Under the pieces are notes generated by a model that was given only the letters and a program-made list of their open reading frames with translations, made no database searches and had not been told where the DNA came from. Positions 29,965-43,139 of a stretch of 64,000 nucleotides of DNA are shown piece after piece. Origin of the DNA: Trissonchulus latispiculum. Lineage: Eukaryota > Nematoda > Enoplea > Enoplida > Ironidae. The translations under genes were made by a program, and so were the position numbers. Position 1 is the stretch's first letter. Each line of letters begins with the position of its first letter. The DNA is taken from positions 37,716-101,715 of the forward strand of contig JASAND010013270.1 of assembly GCA_030248195.1 (NCBI GenBank), written 5' to 3'.

Positions 29965-30012
29965 GTTAGATAGATATGGATATAGATATAGATATAGACA
30001 TAGATATAGATC
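29965..30012. repeat. GATATA microsatellite
   Basis: Seven or eight imperfect GATATA units. Confidence 0.85.
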
Positions 30013-32245
30013 TGTTCGGATTTGTGTCAAACCAAATCTAAGAGCCTCCTACCTCCTGATTTGTTTAATGGGCCTCTTAATTTCTTTCTTCGCCTCTTAG
30101 AATCACGAACTCTTTGTCTGTTATCAAGGTGTTAGGTGTTACTTAAGAAAGTTCATAAAGAACTAATCGGTCACGCCAACAAAATTCAGAAGACCAGACG
30201 ATCGATCAATCTACGATCAAACATGAAAACGTTGTTACGTAGAAATTCTTAAAATAAATCCGAAAATTAGCCTTCCATTAAGTTTTGGTTAGTTTTGCCA
30301 AAACTAAGCCTATCATTACTTCCGTATCACTCCAATGGCATCCACTCAAGCACTTCTAATTGACCACTTTAATGAACATGTAATCAAGGTTAAATTGTAC
30401 ATGACAAGAAATTTGAATGAATAACTGGCTGCATTAAAGTGTCAGGTTTCGTGTACATTTTTCTCTGTAAGTAAAACGATAAAGGAACAAGAATTCATAA
30501 ATATTTCAGTACCCCCCCCCCGACTGAATGTTGCAATCGTTCAAAGCCTGTTGTGTATTTTCTTTCTGGAATCCTGGCAAAGAAATGAAGCATAAAAAGT
30601 TTCCTACGGAAACACTATCTTTCCCAAACAGATGAGCCGGGCTGGTGAAAGAGTTAGCCAGCCACCCTCAATATCAGACTTCATTCCAGATAAAAAACTA
30701 TTTGAAGCTCTCCTTTGAGATTGTCCCCGTTTCCCCCTCCCCAATGATCTCAATTTAGTGTCTGTTGTCTAAACAAGCGTCATTGTCATTAAGAATCCAC
30801 TCTCAGAAGTGGTGTCTAGGCTTTTCCCCCCAATATTTTCCATGTTCAGGAATTGGTAACTCAAAACCACTCAAGTCAAACTTCAAAGCTTTAAAGATTC
30901 CTTTGCTTGTAATGCTAAATCTGCACATCTTCTTTGTTCCAATTCTTGAAAAGTAAAGTTGCTGCTACTAAGACTGGGCAACTTCTCTTTGTTAGATCGT
31001 GTAATCGTACTCTTACTTATATACTTTTCGTTAACTGTGACTCCTGCCCCAGTTGAGGTAAAAGCTGACTTCATAGTTCCAGTCGCAAGCAGACGCACGT
31101 CGACACGATGGAAGCGTCGAAGACTTTCTGACGGCTGTGTTTCCGTCGTTTCTCCCACACACGTTGGCAATTGGAACTGCAATTTGCTTGTTTCCAATTT
31201 CAACAGGGTAATTGTCTTCCTAATCTCAACTTTTGTGCCACGCCTAACTTAAAGTTATCCACAGCAGTCTTGAGTGTGCTAAAGGGTCAGGTGCACTTCA
31301 ACAGGACAATTGTTTTAATGTCCAATGCAAGAGCGACTGCCCATACATTCTTGCTTGGGCTCTGGGTTGCAGTAGATTCGAGATCTGTCCGAAGTTTTTA
31401 AACTTTTTATCCCAACTTTTTTGTCAAAATTCACAGTTCCTTTGCTGTAATCGCTTTTCTAATTTCCAATTCGAGCTATACATTTTATTAATCTACGTTA
31501 ATTCATCTATTAATGCTTCAATTGGACATCCGAACAGGTTTGCAGGCAACAAATTTGCAGTATCTAAGAAATACTATCGAAACTAAAGTATTTAGATGGT
31601 GTGGAAATACTCACCCAAAAGGGGCCCGAAGTGTTGAAGCAAAAAGGAGTCAATTGCCTGACTGCCACTGATTTCAGGTAAAAATGCCAAAAATTACTAC
31701 TTTAGTCGTCTGGCCCATCCGGCATTAAAGGATTTTTAGGTCACCTAAGGATGTTTTGTATCGATGAATTTTATTTCACCGAAATATCAGGTATGTAGTA
31801 CATCCTGTTGCCTTCTCCTTTAAGTTATGGGCATTAATTATGCAAATTAACTTCTGCAGCAAATAGAAATCCCGCTTTTATAAGTTGGTCGTGTTTTGTT
31901 TCCCCCCCCAAAGTGTTAATTCAATTAATCCCTGCGAACCTATTCTTGAATAGACAAAACATAATCTAATAAATGGTTGAGCTTCTGCTTCAATGATTTC
32001 CCTCAATGCCATGACATAATCATAACAGTTGAAGAAACTTCTCAAATGAAAATTTCCCGAAATAGGCAGTGAAGCCAACCTTAATCCTATTTGATTCATT
32101 TAATTTTGTTTTTACGAATAAATATTTTTCAATTCAGCAAAGTATTTGCAAATCACACTTCCTCGTTTGGTTGGTTCAAATCTTATCTGTCAAATTTGTG
32201 TGGATGTCTTGCAGCAGGGGAGTCGTTAACTGTTTAACAATCACA
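30013..32245. other. Intergenic with one cysteine-rich open stretch
   Basis: Mostly featureless AT-rich DNA with a short C-run near 30512. The part at about 31246-31590 is described separately. Confidence 0.4.
31246..31590 (+). pseudogene. Cysteine-rich open stretch, possible gene relic
   Basis: One frame is open for over 110 codons after a TAA at about 31249 and contains repeated cysteines (for example DNCFNVQCKSDCPY). The preceding frame, shifted by one, also has spaced cysteines (GNCLPNLNFC). The pattern would fit a secreted cysteine-rich module broken by a one-base shift. There is no ATG, splice junction or poly(A) support. Chance is a real alternative. Confidence 0.2.
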
Positions 32246-32265
32246 AAATTAAGTAACATTTTTTA

Positions 32266-32335
32266 CGGTGGAAAAATGGATAAGCTAGTTAGATGCCAGT
32301 AGTTTATTTCAAGGTTCGATTCCCCGGGGCGTCAT
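32266..32335 (+). ncRNA. tRNA-like relic
   Basis: Box-A-like TGGATAAGCTAGTTAG and box-B-like GGTTCGATTCC at tRNA spacing, but the acceptor stem does not close well. Probable SINE head. Confidence 0.35.
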
Positions 32336-32393
32336 TTACTTTTCATTTATTGAAAACCGGTATGTTCATCGGTGGCATGGTGAAACATTGTAC

Positions 32394-32660
32394 TAGAGTA
32401 CATAATACATAAGAGTATGACAAGAGTCAACGACAAGAGGGCAGATTAGTCATGCTTAGTGTGCAGCTGGTGCAGCCGTAAGTACTCTATCCGGGGTTCA
32501 GTTCAGTTTTCCAAACGGGGAGGGGGTATGCTTGTCGACCCCCCCCCCCAAACGGGGGAACATTCGCGTATTGTGGTCGGAGCACCGTTACGCAATACCA
32601 AGAAGGAGCCCTCTAGTGGCTTACTCTTCTTCTAATATATAGTGCAATTATGCACTCTTG
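32394..32660. mobile_element. Hybrid CAAGAGT fold-back element
   Basis: The left end TAGAGTACATAATACATAAG is of the type found at 45821. The right end (AATTATGCACTCTTG, preceded by TGGCTTACTCTTC and GTGGTCGGAGCACCG) is of the type found at 54379. A C-run hinge lies at about 32540. It appears to be a chimera of two related families. Confidence 0.6.
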
Positions 32661-33144
32661 CTATAATCTATATTTTGGCAGACAGATAAATTATTCTATT
32701 AAAGACATATAAAGATTAACTTTAACTTTGACATATCAGTAAACAATGATTGAGCTATTTTTGGAAATGGCACGAAGCCTCTTTTACTTTAAATTTAGAC
32801 ATTATTTTCAATAGTTCAGGGCAGTTAACGTTGTAGCAACCAGTACAAAAGTACCACAGTTAATCCTAGTCTTGCAATAAAAAGCACTATCTTTTAGACC
32901 AAATCCATCATAATTGAGCTAATGATTGCTTCTATTTTAATCTCTTTTTAATCTCTCAAACCCATAAAGGAAGCTTAATTTTCCTAAAACGACACAAGAT
33001 TAGCTAAATTGAACCAGTAAATCACCATTGACAATAAAATGTCTTTGCTTAAAACTTTCGTTCAATTTTATACCTTCTCTATTGGTTTCCTTGTGTAAGT
33101 TGGAAGCATATTGCGACATCCCACAGAAATAGATGCATAGATTC
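32661..33144. other. Intergenic, nothing recognised
   Basis: AT-rich sequence, no supportable feature. Confidence 0.4.
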
Positions 33145-33215
33145 GACTCTGCCTGGGATCGAACCGCGGACCTTCCAATTCGAAGACAGTAATGCTCCAT
33201 TTCGAAAGCTAGATG
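33145..33215 (-). ncRNA. tRNA-like relic
   Basis: On the minus strand TAGCTTTCGAAATGGAG (box-A-like) and GGTTCGATCCC (box B) flank a small CTTC/GAAG stem. The acceptor stem is weak. Likely SINE-derived; it accounts for the short frame on this strand. Confidence 0.4.
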
Positions 33216-34279
33216 ATTATCCTTTTCTGACCACGACAACTGTTAAATTTGGGGTCGCGACGTCTCACCCATTTTCCCTGCGCTCGTCTTCAAGTTGGAT
33301 CCCCTTATGGAGGCTATTTGGATAGGGGTGGTCTGGAATTTGATCAGGAACCCTACGTTTCACACATGTGTATCATTTGCCACTTGCGCTATCAAGGTGC
33401 CCAAATTTAACAGCTGCCGTGGCAAGATAAGGCCAATCATCTGACTTTCGAAATGAAATGATGCCACAAAAAACGTACAGATCAGATCAGATCCATGTTT
33501 TCAGGGATCTAAAGTGCCGTTTTGGTCATCATCAACAGTTTAGACTTGAAAACGAATTTTTAAAAGGCAGCATGTCGAGCTGCTTCGAACAAGTGGATCA
33601 GACTGAAAGACAATCCAATGATTTCTAAAACAGAATTTTCTTTTTTGTGTAAATTTTTTATCGGAACACCACCCACGTCTGCTTCATAAATTTATGGACC
33701 GTTTTTCAATTGCGATTTAACTGATACTTATCATACCTTTCGATGGACTCATATTTTATCCGAAGTCTAGGAGTAGCTGAAATCAGTACCACTAAGCTAT
33801 GATCGTTAATTTCAGCAAGCAGATATTTTGTCTGGACTGGCCTGACAAGTTCTACCTATCATAATAAAAAAATCTGAGTTCTAGTGTTTTAAGTCCGGAG
33901 TTAGGTTTCATTCAGATCCAAAGGACACTTACATATAACAATAGTCTCCAGTTCTGCTCTGGTGATTTTAGAGCTGTCTAGTTCATAAAACTCTTCAACA
34001 CTGTTGTCAACAACACAATTCTGTCGAAAATATTTCTTTGCTTTCCTTTGAAAATATTTTGATTTCTCCGAGAATCAACCCTCCCCCTTCGCAAAAGTTG
34101 TCCATTTCCGACAGAAGTTAAAAATTAAGGTATCCACTGCAATTGAAAGCATCAACATCAGCAGCGTCTACAACAAAAGTTAGCGGGGAGTTTGAAGTAA
34201 CCTTATGCAAGTGCGTACTTCTAAAATTGATCGCTACAATTTGGGTTCGAATTCAACCATCAGCTTGCTTTGATGCAGT
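33216..34279. other. Intergenic, nothing recognised
   Basis: No gene or repeat supported. Confidence 0.4.
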
Positions 34280-34440
34280 ATACTCAGGTGGTGGTAGGTA
34301 GTTTTTTTTGGGTGAGTTATTTTTTGTTTTTTTTTTTTTTGGAGTTGTTTGGTGGGGGTAGGGTTTGTGGGTGTTGGGTTGAAATTGAAGATACCGGGTA
34401 GGGGGGGAGTATCTGGTAGGGTTTCCCCTCTTTATATAAC
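34280..34440. repeat. G/T-rich low-complexity tract
   Basis: The plus strand is almost only G and T (GGTGGTGGTAGG.., long T-runs, GGGTTTGTGGGTGTTGGG). The apparent frame on the other strand is low-complexity. Confidence 0.8.
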
Positions 34441-34454
34441 AACAACACAATTAT

Positions 34455-34543
34455 AGGTGGGAATCACGGCACCGTGCCATACCTATTCTAAACAATTTTG
34501 CCGCCGGCAAAAAAGGGGGGTTGTTGGTGTGGATTCCCACCGT
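34455..34543. repeat. Small inverted-repeat unit
   Basis: AGGTGGGAATCACGG at the left is mirrored by GGATTCCCACC at the right. Inside are two short palindromes, ACGGCACCGTGCC and TTTGCCGCCGGCAAA. Confidence 0.5.
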
Positions 34544-34544
34544 A

Positions 34545-36949
34545 AGAAATAATTGTCAGAGCCAAAATTTTTCCTCTGACGAATGCTGCAGTCTAATTTC
34601 TTTGCTTCATTTCTTTTATTATAAAACTTCGAGCATAAAACTTAAAACTTCTTATAAAATATCACCAATATCACATGGTTCTGTGCAGCACGTAAAGCAA
34701 TCAGATAACTACGTTTACCTAATAGCTAAACATTTTCAAAGCATCTTGATCCTGCACTAGTTCAGCTTTAGCATCCATTAATCCATTTTAGACTAACGCT
34801 ACTCCCAAAATTATCTTAATAGGAAGGTTGAAGCCTGGAAAGTCCAACAATCTTTAGTCTCATGCAGGGCTGCTACTCATGTCGCTAAGTAAATAACTTA
34901 AAGCCTCTGTTCTGTTGCACTAAAACTTGGCACCAGCAATAGCCTTGCTTACTCAAGAAGACATTAAATTGCATTAATTCTGAAAAAACTTTTCCCCCTA
35001 CTCAAAAGTTTACATTTGTAAATTTCTAACCGAAGGGAATACTAATTTGAAGCAGATTTTTCCCAGAAAATTCTTTATTAATCACTGCTAGAGCTTGAAA
35101 AATAGAGCTATGCTTTAACTTAATATCACCTGTTGCAGTTACACTGATTTAAAGGTTCTCTCTCTTTGCGCTTACTTGCAGTTTAAGTATTAATGCATAG
35201 ATTATGAGCTGTTTCATTAATGAGAGTTTTTTGTTCAAAATTCGTTTCATCGTATTGTGTCTAGCCTTCTACGCTCGCCAAAATTAAGGATGAACCAAAA
35301 TTATGATTTGAGCTACTAACCGTCAACCTTCGGCGAACGAAAGACATCAATTTTAATGTTTTTTAGGAATCAATCATATAAACTATAAACAGAGAAATAA
35401 TTTGTAGCAAGATGCAAACTCTCCTAAATGTCGGAACGAACCTGTAAATGAAGATATGAGTTATGTAAGTATATTGGTGTCAGTGGCTTAGGTAAGACGT
35501 TTAAAACTCACCTTAGGTCACAGGTTTTTCGTATTACCAGGTGCTTGTATGTAGTAACCACACTTTAGTTCTTTCAGCGTTTGTAACTGTAAATTTATGA
35601 CCAATCAATGGAACATGTGTAGGATGGAAGCACCCATGCAAGGTTTGAGCTAAATTGGTCAAGTTTTGAGGGAGATGAAAATTCAATTTAATTAAAATAA
35701 TTAATTAAATTAAATTAAATGCTCTCCACTTTACAGCATTTGCAAACAAGGAGAGCATGTTGCAAAGAATTTTTACTGAGACGGAAGCAACTGGGTGATT
35801 CAATTGAAAGTGACTGCAGAGTTTTCGTCACAACTCCTTCACTCTTCTAGATGCTCGGAAGAATTCGTCTCCACATAATAGTGCCTTGAAAAGTCATGGC
35901 AGTGTTTTGAGTAAAATTAGCTTAGTCTCAAGTGAAAGGGCTAATTTAGGGCCCTGAAAATTACGTTAACTCAAAGCAGAAATAGCCATAGTTAAATTAG
36001 TCGGTTAGTGACGTAGGTACATCTTTTCTTACAAAAGGGATTTATCAATGCATTTATAGCTCCATTTTTGGCCCCCAATTCAACCAACAATTTTGATTCT
36101 TTTCTGAATACTTTTCTTACCACTCATTAAGAAGCATAAGAAATTTCTGAAATCTAATTTAGCGACAAGAGAATGCTAAAGATGAAAATATTTTTTACCA
36201 GTGAATTATGACGTTAGGTAACACTTTCTACTGGGACAAATCTTCTGGTACAAAGTCAGAAATCCACTCAACAGCAGTTCAGTCGATTATTTTTTCAAAT
36301 GTTCATGCATGATGGTAAAGTACTTTAAATTACTGGTTAATTTAGGTTCATTGAATGAGACCAAGGTTCTGAACAATGCTCGAAGTGCACGAATTGTCAC
36401 GCACAGCTCGCTTTTGCACAATCAGAACTTGTGCGCAAGAGTTAGCTGTGTCTATCTGATCTGTATAACGTTCAACCAAAAGAGTAATTAAGTCAAACTT
36501 TTTTACTTACAGTAGACTTAAGATTAAGAGAGTCAGTTTTTTGTAAACCAAAGCCTGCTGTCTCAGTTAGTGGATTACTTTCTCACTCTGCACAAGTTTT
36601 TATGCCAAGATTTTGAGCGTTTTGAGACTTTGATTTTGTAAATGTGCACAAGAGTGAATAGCATCTGTCTGAGGACGATAGGTTCAAGCTTCAATCTCCC
36701 TGCAGTTGAAGTTGAATGTATATCCTTATTAATTATAACAATTCATATCATTTACCCAGCAGGCTACGACACAGAATTGAGACGGATAATTTGTTTGCCA
36801 TTAGCATGATAAATTATTGTCATAATTGTGATAATTATAATTTGTTTTCCGCCTGAGCCTGATTAGTTTGTACTTTCAACCTGCCGAATTAGTCTTTATT
36901 TAGTAAAATTTTTGACATCCACACTTAGTCTCACAGGTGTCAACCCTCG
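34545..36949. other. Intergenic, nothing recognised
   Basis: 2.4 kb of AT-rich DNA with no supportable gene, RNA or element. Confidence 0.5.
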
Positions 36950-36957
36950 AGTCAAGT

Positions 36958-37726
36958 CAGAGTTGGCGCCGGGTCCGGGTACCCGCGGGGACCCGCGGGT
37001 ACCCGCGGGCCGGGCCGGGTCCGGGTCCAACTTTAGGACCCGCGAATCCGGGTACCCGCGGGTCCGAATCCGGGTCCGGGTCCAAAATACTGAAGAAACT
37101 GGATTTTGCTACCTTTATGGATGTTAAAACATTATAATTTGTTGTTTTTCCAAAAAAGATTGGTAGAATCGATGTGTTAGGCATTGAGATAGAATGCTTA
37201 ATAGTTCTCTAACTTGTTGTTGTTCTCTTTCTAATTTATATAGCTCTGCTGGGCTAGTAACAAAATATGTAACTCTAATTGGAAGCAGAAATATGATAAC
37301 TCGAATTGATAAGTTAGTATAAGATTTTGCAATGCACGCAAAAATAAATCTTAGTTCAATGACATTGTTTTAAATACAAACCAACAAAAATTCGTTCACC
37401 TTCTTTCCTCCAGAGCAATCCTTAGTTATGTTATCCCAAGGACACTCTCTCATAGTGTCTCTGGACTCAAGGCAAAAACCTGCTACCGATATCCAAACGA
37501 GATCCCAAACTAGCCCTAGCACTCAGACTCAAATCATATAAAAGTTGTCGTAAAGCGTAAAATAAATTTACCTAAACCGAAATTTCAGAATGCAGTGAAG
37601 GTTTGAAATGCAAACTGGATCTTTTTAGATCCGGGTACCCGGATCCGGGTCTGGACGGGTCCGGGTCTGGCCTAACGGGTCTGGGTCCGGGCCGGGTCTG
37701 AAATTTTGGACCCGGAGCCAACTCTG
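36958..37726. mobile_element. hAT-like non-autonomous element with GGGTCCGGG arrays
   Basis: The ends are CAGAGTTGGC and the inverse GCCAACTCTG. The flanking 8-bp duplication AGTCAAGT (36950-36957, 37727-37734) is perfect. CAG-starting ends with an 8-bp duplication define hAT. GGGTCCGGG and GGGTACCCG words fill about 125 bp at the left and 90 bp at the right, in the same orientation. The AT-rich 540-bp core has no transposase. The word arrays may bind the transposase, which is an inference. Confidence 0.9.
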
Positions 37727-37734
37727 AGTCAAGT

Positions 37735-39040
37735 TTCAGTTCTATTAAGCTAATATTAACTAGTAGCTAATAGAAAATATTAACTTCAAATATTGCTGTG
37801 AGTGTAAATTCCAAATTATTTTCCAGAAACTACCCAAATTGAGACAGATAAGGAAAATTGGGTAAAATAAGATAATTTGTAACCTAAAAATTGAGCTATA
37901 GCCTATGGTTATACCGACAGCTGACGCTACGAGTTCAGGATTTTTCATTTGAATTTGTTTAAATTACGCCAATTTTGAATTATCACGGACAGTTTTTGCA
38001 TCATACTCATTAGAGGGAAATTCTTCAAAACGACGAAAGCACCTGAAATGCTGTATGGATGGCTTAATTTAACTTAATACTCAAGGTGTTCGACTACGAA
38101 GAAATTCCTAATAACCAATCAGACCACGTTTAGTTTATTTGGATAACTTTGAGTATGACACCTACATGGACTTAGGGACGGTGCTATTGATAGGCTCGCA
38201 ATGTTTACTTACATCCAATCAGATTTGTTACAGTTTAAGCGCATATAAACATATGGTTAACTGTCAAGTTGTTCTGTACCGACCTTCGCTTCCTAATCCG
38301 AACGTTTGTATGTAAAGCCTCTTACAATACAAATATGAAAAGGGCGCCCTCCCGAGTAATTGCATTGATTGCATTAATTAGTTTCTCTGGATCCTGAAAA
38401 CTGAAAACTAATTCCTTCCTTTTATTTTGAAGGCAAAGCAGTGTCTTCATTTCCATCAGTACACACCAAAATTATGGTTGATTATATTAATTAGTTAGCC
38501 AAAGTCTTTGTTTTTACAACATGTCCATTTGACGTTTCTTTGCCTTATCAAGAGTATAATGCATATTCAAAACTATTATCAGTCTTGTAGGCTACAAATT
38601 TTCATTCCGGATCATCTCAACGTGTGCAACGCTACTAATATCCTATGCTAGTATCCCTATAGAAAGTGAAATGAGAGATCGTCCACCGAGCATGCTCAAG
38701 GCATAAGACGTGGAATCGCCTAGAAGGCCCGCAGTTCGATTGAGATGCTTTGAGATCAACCAGCGTATCTAATTGAGCGACAATGGTCCAGTACTGGTGC
38801 ATAGAGTAACAGTGCAGAACATTAACGATACATGTAGAGTAACCATAAGCAAGTAGACTGTTTTGCATTGTGCAACCTGTAGAAACGCGATACACTCTTG
38901 CAACTTTACTGTGGTATATACTACTTGGACAGTGTTTATTCTTCGTTGAGGTAGTTCTTTAGTGCAGGCTATGGCAAAATGACCAGACAGTTGTTGCAAC
39001 TGACGACCATTTACGGGGCATTTAGAGTTATTTATTCATT
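37735..39040. other. Intergenic, nothing recognised
   Basis: AT-rich sequence. A weak tRNA-like stretch near 38660-38770 was not convincing. Confidence 0.4.
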
Positions 39041-39115
39041 TAGTTTAGTTGTTAGTTAGTTAGTTAGTTTAGTTAGTTATTTATTTAGAGTTTATTTACA
39101 GTTTATTTACAGTTT
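39041..39115. repeat. TTAG/TTTA microsatellite
   Basis: GTTAGTTAGTTAG followed by TTTATTTACAG-type repeats, next to a gag fragment. Confidence 0.8.
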
Positions 39116-39134
39116 ACCATTTATATTTTGTGCT

Positions 39135-39835
39135 TCTGGACTTGTGCTCCTTAGAACCACTGAACCAGCAACGACAACTGCGGTTAGGACTTCGCGATGA
39201 CTGATCTGTAGACTCGGAACTACTGCGCTTTCGATTCTGTACCCGACAGCGACCCTGAGACACGCGGTTCACGGAATGGGAACCCGAATCGCTTTTAGAT
39301 AAAACTGACGTTTCCGCTTCCGCCCTCTCGAACTGCCGACACAGGGAAAGGTTAGGTCAGTTTCCAGAAGAGGCCTGGTCTGGACTTTCTGAATGGCCAC
39401 CGCTTCAACGATCTGATCACGAATCATCTCCTCTTCCATGTCACGATCCCGAAACGCACATTCTGACGCGAGACTCCTCAGTTCGGCATACCATGCATCA
39501 AAGGACTCTCCGGACCTTTGACGTCTTTGTCGGAATCGGAAACGGCAAGCCACGACATTGACTTTAGGTTTGAAGTTGGACTCCACTATCGTCATCACTT
39601 GATCCAATGTGGCATCCCCATTGGCATCTGGAGCAGGCAAGGTGTTGTAAAACCTTTGACCCTCGACTCCTAAGCAGCTCAAGAACACAGCAATTTTCCG
39701 GCGTTCACCATAGTTAGCCCCCACCGCTATGAGGTAGTTCTCGAATATCGGTCTCCGTGTCTCCAGCAGAATTTTTGATAATTGTTTTGTAAGCATTTGC
39801 TAACAGGGCGATAATTCTTAGCAGTTCAGCGTAAA
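39135..39835 (-). pseudogene. Gypsy gag fragment
   Basis: The minus-strand frame shares the capsid blocks GERRKIAVFLSCLGVEG and EEEMIRDQIVEAVA with the gag at 27854-29372 but differs at many positions, so it comes from a related lineage. A frameshift near 39350 and an internal shortening precede a remnant of the basic, Ser-rich and Cys-containing tail. No LTR is visible on either side. Confidence 0.75.
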
Positions 39836-40267
39836 CTATAGTCCACGCTAGAAAAACGTTACTTTACTTATACTAGAATCCGCTATACTTCGGTGAGCGG
39901 ACAGGAAGCCGACTGACCATTGCAAGTCCTCTACAGATTGAGTAAATTTAGGTCAATTTCTTTAAATGTTTTTTTTTAATTTCTTACAATAGAAGGAATT
40001 TGGTTTGTTTCTAATGAGTGGACCATGAAGTCGAATAAATTTGCAAACTTTCTGCAGAAAATCGTTCCGTGACTCAAAAAATGGTGTGCAGCGCTGCTCT
40101 CCCCCACACCACTGTAAAATTGGGTTCCAGAAATAAACCAGAGCGGGTCGACGAAAATTAAGGGGTGGATCAAGAAGTACTCCATCCAAGGATTATGATT
40201 AAAGTGATTTTAGGTCTGACTCAAGAAGTGGGTGTGCAATGATGTGGTTTATTCCAGAAAAATGTTT
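39836..40267. other. Intergenic, nothing recognised
   Basis: No supportable feature. Confidence 0.35.
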
Positions 40268-40530
40268 TTCCGGCCCAAAACATTGAAATTCGGGTCCGAA
40301 TTTTATACTATTTCCGGCCCAAAACATTGAAATTGAAATTCGGGGAGGGTTTTATACTATTTCCGGCACAAAACATTGAAATTGAAATTCGGGCCGGGTT
40401 TTATGCCATTTCCGGCCCAAAATAAACAGTTGTTACAGTGTACCGGGTTTTATAATAGCTTCCGGCCCGGCCGGGCTTTATGTAGTTTTGGCCCGACCCT
40501 AGACCGGGCTGGCTTTTATACATCCCCATA
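40268..40530. repeat. Tandem TTCCGGCCCAAAAC repeats of an unclassified family
   Basis: Three units of about 44-49 bp (TTCCGGCCCAAAACATTGAA..TTTTATACTA) are followed by a GC-rich tail ending GGCTTTTATACATCCCC. A diverged relative with the same tail is at 58051-58166. Confidence 0.75.
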
Positions 40531-42350
40531 AGGTATATACGTATATACGTCAGTATATACCTTATATATAATACAATTTATGCACTTTTTATATTACTAT
40601 TATGGTCATAGAATTATCATAAAGATTTCTTTGTCAAATTCTTATTCAAAACAGGGAGCTACCAAAAAGTTTGAGATCATGATTTTAGCTTAAAAACAAA
40701 TTACTTGTCGGAAGTCAGAAATTAGAATTTCTTTCCACAAACCAAAATGCAACATTTGTGGTTATCCGCTGTGCTTGAAATTAATTTTTGCACCTCTTCA
40801 AAAGGAAATGCCGCTTTCAACTCAATACATGAGAGTGTAAAATCATTAACATTACTAATGTAATAACTAATCATGTTTACTTTCTCGCGTCTATTATGAA
40901 GTGGCAATTAGAATCTATACAATCTGCAGTCACACTATCGATCGACTTTTAGCGATTTAGGCTTATTCAGGCCGATCACCGATATTTCTATATCAGTTCT
41001 GATTGTGCACTTTCGCCGCTCATGGATCCTGTTTTGTACACAAACGCGTCCTTTCCAAACGAGAGCACAGTGAATCAAGCAAAATGGGCACCTACGTAAT
41101 GTTCATAGGTAACTTAACTAAACACATAGTTGGTATAAACTATTCTGAAACCCATCAGTTTAGTCTAATCATATATATATATTCTCAGTTTGGGGGGGGG
41201 GGGCTAATGCGTACAAGTTATTTTCGCTGAGTTATGCAAACAGCCAGTCAGTCAATTTCAGCAGGAAATCAAATGAAATATGATTGCAAACCTCAAATCC
41301 TACTTATTCTGTGTGTCAAAATCAAAATCCATGTCAAGTATATCAAAATTTAAAACATTATTAAGTGCACTGTTTCCTTAACTGTTAACTGCATTTTTCA
41401 ACGGTCAACCTTCAATTCTTAACCGTTTCTGTAGCGTATGCCTTTTCTGTACCGTAGTTGAGCAAAAACCCTCGACGGTAAATCAGCGTTTTATACGCTA
41501 AGTTGTGCAAAAACCGTTTTATAGCAAAAGCGTCCCTACCTTAAAAGCAGGAAATTTTAATTATATTTTTATAGCTTATTAATTTTAGAATTATAATATT
41601 TAAAAAAGCCTTGGGCGCTGAAACTGCAAATCCTCTCCTCCGCAGGCAGACATGAATGAAAGAATTCTCACAAAAATAATTATCTTTTTGGCTAACCGAT
41701 CGGAGAAAATCTAGATCATTTTTCACATCATTTCTTGCTAAGATGTGTCTGAAACTATTCAACACTTTTCCTGTCTTGTTCTCAATTTTAGTTAAAAAGG
41801 AAAACCCACAAACGTGAGGTAGAAAGATTTTGCCTATAAATTCGTCTTTACTATTGGCAACTGTTTAAAATAGAACAAGCAATATTGCGTGCAAAAGGTT
41901 AAATGTTTACTGAGCTACAATTTTATAATGGTAGGCCTGCTGCGCAGCGGACGCTAATCTTGAAGTTAACGCTGCTGCATTAAGGAAATGAATAGGATAT
42001 CGTCGGTTTAAATTAGCCAGTTGCTGTGTGTTCGTTACTCGTTACAGTGAAGGAGATCTATAAACTTTGCAATTGCCGAGTGCTTTATCCTTTGTAACAG
42101 AAATACGAATCTAAAACTGTTCATTTAACACGATGTCAGAGCAATAAAAGAAACCTGTTTATTCCGATTTAGCTTGTTCCATTTCAGATTCCTGTTTGCT
42201 TGATGAGTAATCGTTCATGAAGAATTTCAAAATAGAATCTTATGTGTAAATCTTGCTCTGCCATCTTAAAGCATTTACATGCATTCATGTAAATTCTTAT
42301 GTTTTGCACGTAAACGCGTGGAAGCTGGATGGCAGAGCAAACATAAGAAA
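40531..42350. other. Intergenic, nothing recognised
   Basis: AT-rich sequence. There is a 12-G run at about 41191 and a partial palindrome GCTGCGCAGC near 41940, but no gene. Confidence 0.45.
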
Positions 42351-42374
42351 CCTGTTGCGCTGAGGCGCAGCAGG
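42351..42374. repeat. 24-nt palindrome
   Basis: CCTGTTGCGC pairs with GCGCAGCAGG (one G-T) around a 4-base loop. It closely resembles the palindrome at 56543-56566. Confidence 0.6.
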
Positions 42375-42381
42375 AAAAATG

Positions 42382-42837
42382 AGACACTCAGCTCCTAGTG
42401 CTTTAAGTCTGCAAGATGCTGGGCATATGAGGGCCGAAATCTCGGGGGTGTGATACCGCTTGGCTTTGCTAACCATGTGTTCATATGCGTTTGAACTAAA
42501 ACGTATCTGATTGGGTAATCGTTTAACTGATGTCAAAATTAGCTGTATTATCGTGTTATCCCCTTCGAGATCTCGGAGGGCCCCAGCTTGCTATTGTAAG
42601 CCGTGTGTTGATACTCCAATGAATATGAACACACACTTAACAATGCTAAGCGGTACCCAGCATCTTTGAGGGGGTACAATAATACATGTAATTTTGACTT
42701 GAGGTAAGTGATTAACCCATTACATTTTAGTTCAAACGCATATAAACACATGCTAACAACGTAAAACGGTACCACCACCGAGATTTCGGCCGCCGCGCCT
42801 CTTGCTTGCTTAAAACACTAGGAAGAGTTGAGTGTCT
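42382..42837. mobile_element. Fold-back element with arms of about 110 bp
   Basis: The left arm (AGACACTCAGCTCCTAGTG..GGCCGAAATCTCGG..CATATGCGTTTGAACTAAAA) is matched in inverse by the right arm up to TGAGTGTCT at 42837. The core contains a second, shorter echo of the same phrases. A partial arm recurs at 46574-46690. No coding frame and no clear target duplication. Confidence 0.75.
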
Positions 42838-43139
42838 AATTACTCATCCTACTATAAGCTCTTGCTATTAATTACATACATACATATCATACAGCTGGTT
42901 TAATGTCAAGCAGACACCCTGTAGAAAGGGAAATTGTTTTCTTCATATGAAAGTTAGTTTTCATAACTCTTTTTAGTAGGGAAACAATGAACAAAAAGAC
43001 TGCGTCTGTTTCACTCATCAGAAAAAACGTCAGCTGCACCTTTTTTCTATTTTCCAATTTCATGAGTCTCCTATTAAAATTTTATTACTATTCTGAGTAC
43101 AGTTGGTGTGTTTTTCAGATTTCGATTAGTCTGTGTTAA
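42838..43139. promoter_or_regulatory. Upstream region of the GPCR gene
   Basis: AT-rich sequence. A TTTTTCAG acceptor-like site at about 43111-43118 suggests that a 5' untranslated exon may splice just before the ATG. No TATA box can be claimed. Confidence 0.3.

Noticed and set aside
38660..38770. Possible tRNA or SINE head
   Set aside because: A GTTCGATT-like box B is present, but no box A or stems at the right spacing.
40268..40420. CRISPR-like spaced repeats
   Set aside because: Head-to-tail tandem repeats without spacers, in a eukaryotic context.
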